Shown here one piece after another: positions 1 through 4,701 of a DNA stretch of 7,012 nt (positions within the stretch are counted from its first letter, which is position 1; every line of letters starts with the position of its first letter). A model generated the notes under the pieces. That model was not told the DNA's origin. It was given only the letters and a program-made list of their open reading frames with translations, and did no database searches. Where the stretch lies: positions 1 through 7,012 of the forward strand of contig JAPOQV010000673.1 in the NCBI GenBank assembly GCA_026710565.1. Direction: 5' to 3'. A program made the position numbers and the translations under genes. The stretch is from Spirochaetaceae bacterium. GTDB lineage: Bacteria > Spirochaetota > Spirochaetia > SZUA-6 > Bin103.

Positions 1-151
1 CGGCCGCCTCGATCTCCGCGCACAACTCGCGAGCCGGCTCGGGCTCGGTGCGATAGTTCACGCCCACGCGGTAGCCGCGCGCGCCCAGCAGGCGCGCGGT
101 CGCGGCGCCGATCCCGCGGCTGGCTCCGGTTACGATCGCGACGTCAGCCAC
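1..151 (-). CDS. Short-chain dehydrogenase/reductase (SDR), N-terminal 50 residues only
   Basis: This gene reads leftward and leaves the window, so only the start of the Rossmann fold is visible. The glycine-rich cofactor motif TGASRGIG lies at residues 8-15, in the usual place for a classical SDR. The second beta strand ends in VNYR (residues 31-34). An Arg there, together with Arg12 in the glycine motif, usually goes with NADP(H) preference; this is family knowledge, not proof. The start is the GTG at 151 because GGAGG (164-160) stands 8 bases upstream. The ATG at 158 runs into a stop after four codons. The catalytic Ser-Tyr-Lys lie outside the window, so the substrate is unknown. The gene is divergent from the peroxiredoxin at 250, and its leader carries an unusual hairpin. 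Confidence 0.87.
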   Translation of the reverse strand, partial: MADVAIVTGASRGIGAATARLLGARGYRVGVNYRTEPEPARELCAEIEAA

Positions 152-159
152 GCTGCATA

Positions 160-164
160 CCTCC
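160..164 (-). promoter_or_regulatory. Shine-Dalgarno GGAGG that sets the GTG start at 151
   Basis: On the minus strand GGAGG is followed by 8 bases and then GTG. Its first two bases belong to the last arm of the hairpin at 163-188, so folding of the leader could limit ribosome access. Confidence 0.7.
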
Positions 165-188
165 ACCCGGTGGTGCTCCACCAGGTGG
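163..188 (-). repeat. Two tandem CCACC-N-GGTGG palindromes forming a leader hairpin
   Basis: Positions 163-173 and 178-188 are each perfect 11-base palindromes of the form CCACC-N-GGTGG, with centres 15 bases apart. On the minus-strand transcript the two units can also pair with each other: CCACCTGGTGG, loop AGCA, CCACCGGGTGG. This gives an 11-pair stem with one central T-G (U-G) wobble. On the plus strand the same position would be a C-A mismatch, so the fold is better in the SDR transcript. The 3' arm runs into the Shine-Dalgarno. It could be a protein operator in DNA, a 5'-protecting hairpin or a translational control element; the sequence does not decide among these. Confidence 0.65.
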
Positions 189-192
189 TCCG

Positions 193-221
193 AGCATAGC
201 CCGCGCCGATTGCCGTGTCGT
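193..221 (-). promoter_or_regulatory. Candidate sigma-70-type promoter for the leftward SDR
   Basis: The minus strand carries ACGACA (221-216), a 17-base spacer and TATGCT (198-193). The -35 shares GACA with the consensus TTGACA, and the -10 fits TANNNT. Transcription would begin near 186-188, almost exactly at the first base of the hairpin. The element overlaps the region where the -35 of the rightward peroxiredoxin promoter should lie, so the two may compete or share a regulator. The call is by eye. Confidence 0.45.
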
Positions 222-237
222 GGCACGGATGCTCGGG

Positions 238-243
238 TAGACT
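238..243 (+). promoter_or_regulatory. -10 element TAGACT of a probable leaderless promoter
   Basis: TAGACT ends six bases before the ATG at 250, so a start site at the usual distance falls on the A of the ATG. No Shine-Dalgarno is present (the intervening bases are CGGTCC). The same hexamer at the same distance precedes the paralogue at 757. No good -35 is seen at a normal spacing; TTGCCG at 210-215 is too far upstream. Confidence 0.6.
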
Positions 244-249
244 CGGTCC

Positions 250-705
250 ATGGGCGTCGCGGTCAACCAGGCTGCCCCTGATTTCGTCCTGCCCGGGACG
301 GATGGCACACCTCTGCAACTCAGCTCGCTGCGCGGCCGCAAGGTGGTGCTGTTCTTCTACCCGCGTAACAACACACGGGGCTGCACCGCGGAGGCGTGCG
401 CATTCCGCGACGCGTACGAGGAGCTGGCGACCGCCGGCGCCGAAGTGGTGGGTATCAGCAGCGATTCGGTGGAGTCTCACCGGAGGTTCGCCGCGAGCCG
501 GGGCCTTCCGTTCCCGATCGTGAGCGACCGGGACGGCTCGGTGCGGCGCTTGTACGGGGCGAACTCGGCAGTGCTGCTCGGTATGACAGGCCGGGTTACG
601 TACCTCATCGATGAGGAGGGCATCGTGCGCGACATGTTCTCATCCGTGTTCCGTCCCGTCGAGCACGTGCGGCGCGCCCGTGCTTGGGTCGAGAACGCCC
701 AATGA
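250..705 (+). CDS. bcp: Peroxiredoxin, BCP/PrxQ type (first of two tandem paralogues)
   Basis: This is a thiol peroxidase of the AhpC/TSA thioredoxin-fold superfamily, predicted cytoplasmic, which would reduce hydrogen peroxide or organic hydroperoxides at the expense of thioredoxin. The length (151 residues) is normal for BCP. The active-site loop is PRNNTRGC at residues 38-45, with Pro38, Thr42 and the peroxidatic Cys45. Cys50 follows in the position of the BCP resolving cysteine, and Arg115 (GRVTYLID) matches the conserved active-site arginine. The N-terminal [10 protein letters not shown] and the strand KVVLFFYP are typical. It is odd that the usual Asp-Asp of the loop is Asn40-Asn41. No signal peptide is seen. 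ATG 250 is the only sensible start: it lacks a Shine-Dalgarno but is preceded by TAGACT, suggesting leaderless translation. Confidence 0.94.
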   Translation: MGVAVNQAAPDFVLPGTDGTPLQLSSLRGRKVVLFFYPRNNTRGCTAEACAFRDAYEELATAGAEVVGISSDSVESHRRFAASRGLPFPIVSDRDGSVRRLYGANSAVLLGMTGRVTYLIDEEGIVRDMFSSVFRPVEHVRRARAWVENAQ

Positions 706-721
706 CCGGACACCGTGCTGC

Positions 722-750
722 TTACCGAACGGTGACCGCACGGATAGACT
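722..750 (+). promoter_or_regulatory. Probable leaderless promoter of the second peroxiredoxin
   Basis: TAGACT (745-750) lies six bases before the ATG at 757, exactly as in the first copy. A weak -35 candidate, TTACCG (722-727), sits 17 bases upstream. GCACGGAT (738-745) is also shared with the first copy (223-230), so the duplication probably took the promoter with it. The gene can therefore be transcribed independently, although it is only 51 bases downstream of its paralogue. Confidence 0.6.
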
Positions 751-756
751 CTGCCC

Positions 757-1212
757 ATGAGCGTCACGGTCAACCAGCCTGCCCCTGACTTCGTCCTTCC
801 GGCAGCCGACGGCACGCCTCTGCAACTCAGCGCGCTCCGCGGACGCAAGGTGGTGTTGTTCTTCTATCCCCGCGACGATTCACCGGTTTGCACCGTGCAG
901 GCGTGCGCATTTCGCGACGCCTACGAGGAACTGACGACCGCCGGAGCCGAGGTGATCGGCGTCAGCAGCGACTCGGCGGAATCTCACCGCAGATTCGCCG
1001 ATAGGCGGGAACTACAATTCCCGATCGTGAGCGACCCGGACGGGGCGGTACGCCGTCTCTACGGGGCGAGTTCGTCACCGCTGTTCGGCAGGACGGGTCG
1101 CGTCACCTACCTGATCGACGAGGAGGGCGTCGTCCGCGACGTCTTCTCATCCATGTTCCGTGCCCTCGAGCACGTACGCCGTGCACGCGCGTGGGTGTCC
1201 GGCCATCGCTGA
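757..1212 (+). CDS. bcp: Peroxiredoxin, BCP/PrxQ type (second tandem paralogue)
   Basis: It has the same length as the upstream copy and about 75% identity to it, counted by eye without gaps (about 37 differences in 151 residues). It is a predicted cytoplasmic thiol peroxidase with peroxidatic Cys45, resolving Cys50, Pro38 and Arg115 all kept. The loop here is PRDDSPVC. It retains the Asp-Asp pair that the first copy lost, but has Ser42 in place of Thr, and VCTVQAC where BCP proteins usually have GCTxEAC. PVCT is more typical of the AhpC1/Prx6 branch, so the loop looks mixed, though Cys50 keeps the protein in the BCP group. The start at ATG 757 has no Shine-Dalgarno and a TAGACT six bases upstream. 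The gene ends 88 bases from the convergent MOSC gene. Confidence 0.94.
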   Translation: MSVTVNQPAPDFVLPAADGTPLQLSALRGRKVVLFFYPRDDSPVCTVQACAFRDAYEELTTAGAEVIGVSSDSAESHRRFADRRELQFPIVSDPDGAVRRLYGASSSPLFGRTGRVTYLIDEEGVVRDVFSSMFRALEHVRRARAWVSGHR

Positions 1213-1300
1213 GGCGTGAGAACGTGCCGCCAGACCGGCCGACTCGCCGCCGACGATGGTCAGTGCCGGCTCGAACGACCTCGGGAACTCGGAGTGGATG

Positions 1301-1837
1301 CTACAGCTTCCTCACGGCATCCCCGGCACGGATCGTGCCGGAACGGACGACCTTGGCGTACATCCCACGGAGCCGCAGCTCTTTGCCCAGAGGCGTGCTG
1401 ATGAACTTCAGGGCATCCAGCCCATAGCGGGCCGCATATTTCCTGCAGCCGGTGTGAGGCGTCTCCGTAACCTCGATCACGGCTTCACCGATCGACAGCC
1501 GGGTCCCCGGAGGTGCGTTGTCCGCGCTCAGATCGAAGTCGACGTAGAGCTGGTCCCCGGCCGGCGGCCAGTGCCGCTGCTCCCGGGCGACGAGGGCCAT
1601 CAGGCGGGCGTTGGCCAGGGTGAGCTGGCGTTCGAGCTCGGCAGAGCCACGGGTCTTCCAGCCGTCGCCGACCAGGCCTTCGGCCACGTCGAGCTCGGCG
1701 GACTCCACGACTTCGCGAACGTCCGTCCGCGGACGACGGACGATCAGCTCCAGCACACCGGTCGTCGCGGGCGAGCGGCGAACCTCGTCGAGTCCGGCGG
1801 TGAGCGATTCCATCGATACATGCTTCAGTTCGGACAA
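1301..1837 (-). CDS. MOSC-domain protein
   Basis: This 178-residue protein is essentially one MOSC domain, the fold found at the C-terminus of eukaryotic molybdenum-cofactor sulfurase and in bacterial YiiM. Family features visible are LVGDGW (residues 55-60), NAPPGTRLSIGEAVIEV (107-123), the conserved cysteine Cys131 in TPHTGCRKYAARYG, and the closing VVRSGTIRAGDAV (163-175). Such proteins are thought to carry sulfur on the cysteine or bind molybdenum cofactor; no specific substrate can be assigned. The start is a TTG at 1837, chosen because GAGGAG stands 7 bases upstream. It gives an N-terminus SELKH continuous with the domain. The ATG at 1813 would drop eight residues and has no such site. 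It is the last gene of the minus-strand block, 23 bases after the dehydratase. Confidence 0.88.
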   Translation of the reverse strand: MSELKHVSMESLTAGLDEVRRSPATTGVLELIVRRPRTDVREVVESAELDVAEGLVGDGWKTRGSAELERQLTLANARLMALVAREQRHWPPAGDQLYVDFDLSADNAPPGTRLSIGEAVIEVTETPHTGCRKYAARYGLDALKFISTPLGKELRLRGMYAKVVRSGTIRAGDAVRKL

Positions 1838-1844
1838 TCTCTCT

Positions 1845-1850
1845 CTCCTC
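1845..1850 (-). promoter_or_regulatory. Shine-Dalgarno GAGGAG that sets the TTG start of the MOSC gene
   Basis: GAGGAG is followed by 7 bases (AGAGAGA) and TTG. This favours the TTG at 1837 over the ATG at 1813. The site lies in the 23-base gap after the dehydratase stop. Confidence 0.7.
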
Positions 1851-1860
1851 GACCTTCCGA

Positions 1861-2994
1861 TTACTTGAGGAATACCGAGCCGTCGCCGCGCATGCGGACC
1901 TGCGGCGGGTACTCCCACGGCTGATAGGGGTAGCGGTCGACGATGGCGGGATCGAAGTCGACCCCCAGACCCGGGCCGTCCGGGATCGGCAGGTAGCCGC
2001 CGTCGCGCCGGAGCGGAGCCTTCAGCATCTCGCTGCGCGGGGGCTCCTCCTCCCAGAGCAGGTACTCCAGGGTGCCGGCGTTCGGGATCGCGCCGTAGAG
2101 CTGCAGCGTGGCCGCGGTGACCAGCGGATTGAAGAAGTTGTGCGTGACCACCTGGGCGTGGTGCGCCTCGGCCAGCGTGGCGATCTTCTTGCAGTGGGTC
2201 AGTCCGCCGGACATGCCGACGTCCGGGCGCAGGAAGCGCGCGCCCCGCGCAAGCATCTCCTGGAACTCGTAGATCGTGGTCTGACGCTCCCCCACGGCGA
2301 CCGGGATGCGGCTGTGGCGCAGCACGTCGGTGTGCGCGTCGGCGCTGTGCGGGGGAATCGGATCCTCGATGAAGTACAGCCGGAAGCGCTCCAGCTCGCC
2401 GGCCAGGGCGATGACCTCGCCCGGGTTGAAGTCGCGGTGGAGCTCCAGGATCAGGTCGATCTCCCACCCCACCGCGTCGCGCGCGGCCGCCACGCGCTCG
2501 ACGATCGTCTGCATGGCCGCGGTGTAGGTCTCCGTCGCTTCCACCGCGCCGTCCGGCAGGGCGTCGAACTTCACCGCGGTGAAGCCGGCGGAGACGGCGC
2601 TGGTGGCCTCCGCGACCAGCGTGTCGATGTCCGGGCTGTCGATGAGCAGGTGCAGCCGGGCCGCCTCGCGCTGCCTGCCGCCCAGGAGCTGATACGCCGG
2701 CACGCCGAAGTGGCGCCCGGCGATGTCCCAGAGCGCGATGTCGACGGCCGCCACGGCGCCGGTGATCGCCCCGTCGCGGAACGGCTTCCAGTGGAACAGG
2801 CGGTTCCAGTGCTGCTCGACCCGCAGAGGATCGGTGCCGATCAACTGCTGGCGGAACGCGCTGACGATGCGCTCGGCGGCGTCCGGATACCCCCAGTACG
2901 CGCTGGGTCCGTAGCCGGTGATGCCGGTGTCGGTGTCGATCCGCACCACCAGCCAGTGGTGAAAGAGGAACGTCTCGACGGACTCGATGCGCAT
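1861..2994 (-). CDS. Enolase-superfamily sugar-acid dehydratase, D-galactonate dehydratase-like
   Basis: This 377-residue enzyme belongs to the mandelate racemase / muconate-lactonizing group and by layout resembles D-galactonate dehydratase (DgoD). Such enzymes remove water from an aldonate to give a 2-keto-3-deoxy acid, using Mg2+. The N-terminal capping domain covers about residues 1-115 (DTGITGYG at 22-29; AAVDIALWDIAG at 82-93) and is followed by the TIM barrel. Probable metal ligands are Glu184 (LELH), Glu210 (FIEDP) and Glu236 (VGER). His186 and His285 (VVTHN) match the catalytic histidines of the DgoD type. DgoD has Asp at the first ligand (DFHGR); here it is Glu, followed by HRDF rather than HGR, so the substrate may differ. 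ATG 2994 has CAGGAG 7 bases upstream. The cytoplasmic product probably works with the two SDRs just upstream in the operon. Confidence 0.9.
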   Translation of the reverse strand: MRIESVETFLFHHWLVVRIDTDTGITGYGPSAYWGYPDAAERIVSAFRQQLIGTDPLRVEQHWNRLFHWKPFRDGAITGAVAAVDIALWDIAGRHFGVPAYQLLGGRQREAARLHLLIDSPDIDTLVAEATSAVSAGFTAVKFDALPDGAVEATETYTAAMQTIVERVAAARDAVGWEIDLILELHRDFNPGEVIALAGELERFRLYFIEDPIPPHSADAHTDVLRHSRIPVAVGERQTTIYEFQEMLARGARFLRPDVGMSGGLTHCKKIATLAEAHHAQVVTHNFFNPLVTAATLQLYGAIPNAGTLEYLLWEEEPPRSEMLKAPLRRDGGYLPIPDGPGLGVDFDPAIVDRYPYQPWEYPPQVRMRGDGSVFLK

Positions 2995-3036
2995 GGGCTC
3001 TCTCCTGCTGTCGCGGCTGCGATGCGTAGTGCCGGG

Positions 3037-3873
3037 TCAGCGCCACTCCTGGTGAGCCTCGGACCAGACGATCCTTCCGCTCAGCGCCATGCCCCCGCTG
3101 GTGGCGACGTAGAGCACGATCTTAGCCAGATCCTCGGGACTCTGGAAACGGCCGGTCGGCGTCTCCGCGAGATGCGCGGGGGCCTCCTCCTCCAGAGACT
3201 TTCCCTCCGCCGCGGCCCGCCGGGACACGATCTCCTTCCACATGCCCTCGTAGACCATTCCGGGAACCACCACCGTGGAGGAGACCGTCCGCCGCTCGAG
3301 GGCGTCGGCCAGCGTCCGGGACAGGTAGTCGAGGGCAGCCTTGCTGGCCCCGTAGGCAGGCGAGGAGCGAATGGGGAGTTCCGCGCCCTGTGAGCCGATG
3401 CTGACGATCGTGCCCCGCCGGCCGGTTGCCGGGCGCACGGCCTGCGCAGCCATGATCGCCGCGGCCTGTTGCGAAGCCGTGAGCACCGCCTCGACGTTCA
3501 CGGCGAAGCCCTCCCGCCACGTCTCCACGGAGACGTCGAGCACGTCGTCCAGATGCGTGACGCCGGCCACGTTGACCAGCACGTCCAACCGCTGCCACCG
3601 CTCGCGCGCCGCTCCCACGAGCCGCGCCACCTGCTCCGGCTGGGCGACGTCGCATTCGACCGCTGCCGCGCGCGCTCCCAGCTCGCCGGCCAGCGCGTGC
3701 AACGCCTCGCCGCGCCGGTCGCCCAGCACCACCCGGGCGCCGGCCGCGGCGAACAGCTCAGCGACGGCCCGCCCGATCGCGCCGGCGGCGCCGGTAACGA
3801 CCGCTACCTGGCCCCGCAGCGTGCGCCGCTCAGCCTCCCGCCGCTCTGCCCCGAGGCGTCCGGCGTCGCTCAT
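3037..3873 (-). CDS. SDR family oxidoreductase, second of the adjacent pair
   Basis: This is a classical short-chain dehydrogenase of 278 residues. The cofactor motif TGAAGAIG is at 27-34. Asp52 at the end of the second strand (VLGDRR) suggests NAD(H). CDV is at 74-76 and NVAG at 101-104. The catalytic set is Ser161, Tyr174 and Lys178 (YGASK), with PG at 204-205. Two things are unusual. About 18 charged residues (Met1-Thr18) precede the expected domain start. The C-terminus ends SEAHQEWR instead of the common GxxxxVDGG close. ATG 3873 has no good ribosome-binding site (GGAG is 19 bases away) and lies 13 bases after the preceding gene's stop, so translation may be coupled. A GGGAGG at 3839-3834 has no ATG, GTG or TTG just after it. 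The substrate is unknown; a sugar or sugar-acid dehydrogenase role is inferred from the neighbours. Confidence 0.88.
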   Translation of the reverse strand: MSDAGRLGAERREAERRTLRGQVAVVTGAAGAIGRAVAELFAAAGARVVLGDRRGEALHALAGELGARAAAVECDVAQPEQVARLVGAARERWQRLDVLVNVAGVTHLDDVLDVSVETWREGFAVNVEAVLTASQQAAAIMAAQAVRPATGRRGTIVSIGSQGAELPIRSSPAYGASKAALDYLSRTLADALERRTVSSTVVVPGMVYEGMWKEIVSRRAAAEGKSLEEEAPAHLAETPTGRFQSPEDLAKIVLYVATSGGMALSGRIVWSEAHQEWR

Positions 3874-3886
3874 CGCGCCGTGCGGG

Positions 3887-4681
3887 TCAGCGCTCCGGCA
3901 GGAGCGCCGTCAGGCCGCCGTCGATCACGTAGCTGGCGCCCGTGATGTTGGCGGCGCGGGCGGAGCACAGGAAGAGCGTGAGCTCGGCCACCTCGTCGGG
4001 CCGCGAGAAGCGGCCGGTCGGATACTGCGACTCCCAGTCGCGGCGGGTCTCGTCGTACGAGCGTTCCGTGTCGGCGGCCATCAGCTCGATCGCCTGCTCC
4101 ACCAGGGGCGTCTCGACGGAGCCCGGACAGATCGCGTTCGCCCGGATGCCGTGCCGGGCCAGGTCGATGGCCTCGCTGCGGGTGAGCGCGATCATGCCCG
4201 CCTTGGTCACCGAATAGGCCATGCAGCCCGCCTGGTTGGCCATGCCGGACACGGACGAGATGTTGACGATCGAGCCCCCACCCGCGTCGATCATGAACGG
4301 CACGGCGTGCCGTGCCAGCAGGAAGGCCGACGTGAGGTTGAGGCTGAGCGTCCGCTCCCATACGGCCGGCGCCAGCTCCACGACGTCGCCCATGTTGTCG
4401 ACGCTGCCCACGGTGTTGACGAGCTGACTGACCGCGCCGAGAGCACCCGCGGCGGACGCGCAGAACGCCTGCACCGCCGCGTCGTCGGTCACGTCGACGA
4501 CCTCGTGATGGACCGCCGCGCCCTCCCCCGCCAGGGCCGCGGCCAGGTCGGCCAGCTCCGCGGCGCGGACGTCGGCCAGCGCGACCGCCGCCCCGGCGCC
4601 GGCGAAAGCGCGCGCGATCGCCTCGCCGATGCCGCCGCAGGCGCCGGTGACGATGACCTTCGATCCCGTGTGGTCTTCCAC
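3887..4681 (-). CDS. SDR family oxidoreductase, first of the adjacent pair
   Basis: This 264-residue classical SDR is of FabG/glucose-dehydrogenase-like length. It has TGACGGIG at 12-19, Asp37 after the second strand (LADVR, suggesting NAD), NTVG at 89-92 where NNAG is usual, Asn115, the catalytic Ser143-Tyr156-Lys160 (YSVTK), CPG at 185-187 and the standard GASYVIDGG close at 248-256. The start is the GTG at 4681, because AGGAGG lies 7 bases upstream and the next residues lead directly into the first beta strand. The frame is open further upstream, but that part overlaps the BNR gene and looks like antisense-type shadow sequence. The protein is clearly different from the SDR that follows it, so this is not a recent duplication. 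An oxidising role on a sugar or a 2-keto-3-deoxy acid is inferred from the operon. Confidence 0.9.
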   Translation of the reverse strand: MEDHTGSKVIVTGACGGIGEAIARAFAGAGAAVALADVRAAELADLAAALAGEGAAVHHEVVDVTDDAAVQAFCASAAGALGAVSQLVNTVGSVDNMGDVVELAPAVWERTLSLNLTSAFLLARHAVPFMIDAGGGSIVNISSVSGMANQAGCMAYSVTKAGMIALTRSEAIDLARHGIRANAICPGSVETPLVEQAIELMAADTERSYDETRRDWESQYPTGRFSRPDEVAELTLFLCSARAANITGASYVIDGGLTALLPER

Positions 4682-4688
4682 GGCGTGC

Positions 4689-4694
4689 CCTCCT
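4689..4694 (-). promoter_or_regulatory. Shine-Dalgarno AGGAGG that sets the GTG start at 4681
   Basis: A perfect AGGAGG lies 7 bases before the GTG, inside the 20-base gap after the BNR gene's stop. Confidence 0.75.
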
Positions 4695-4701
4695 GATGGA
4701 C

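Noticed and set aside
706..745. Inverted repeats CACCGT/ACGGTG (711-716, 729-734) and CCGTGC/GCACGG (713-718, 738-743) between the two peroxiredoxin genes as a terminator
   Set aside because: The arms are only six bases, the loops are long, the two pairings are mutually exclusive, and no T-tract follows. The second copy's GCACGGAT is better explained by duplication of the promoter region.
1213..1300. Bidirectional terminator between the convergent peroxiredoxin and MOSC genes
   Set aside because: Only a weak CCGGC/GCCGG pairing (1235-1239, 1265-1269) with a 25-base loop and no T-run was found. Termination may be Rho-dependent, but nothing in these 88 bases supports a specific site.
1301..3046. 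A single minus-strand frame that would fuse the MOSC domain to a 400-residue upstream protein
   Set aside because: The upstream part is an off-frame reading of the dehydratase gene. The TTG at 1837 with GAGGAG 7 bases upstream explains the MOSC protein alone.
2140..3393. A 417-codon open frame on the plus strand
   Set aside because: It lies antisense to the dehydratase and an SDR, both clearly recognisable. Its translation is rich in Arg, Gly, Val and His with no domain motif. Long antisense frames are expected at this GC content.
3371..4696. A 441-codon open frame on the plus strand
   Set aside because: It is antisense to the two SDR genes, its composition is low in complexity (Ser, Ala, Arg), and no motif or ribosome site supports it.
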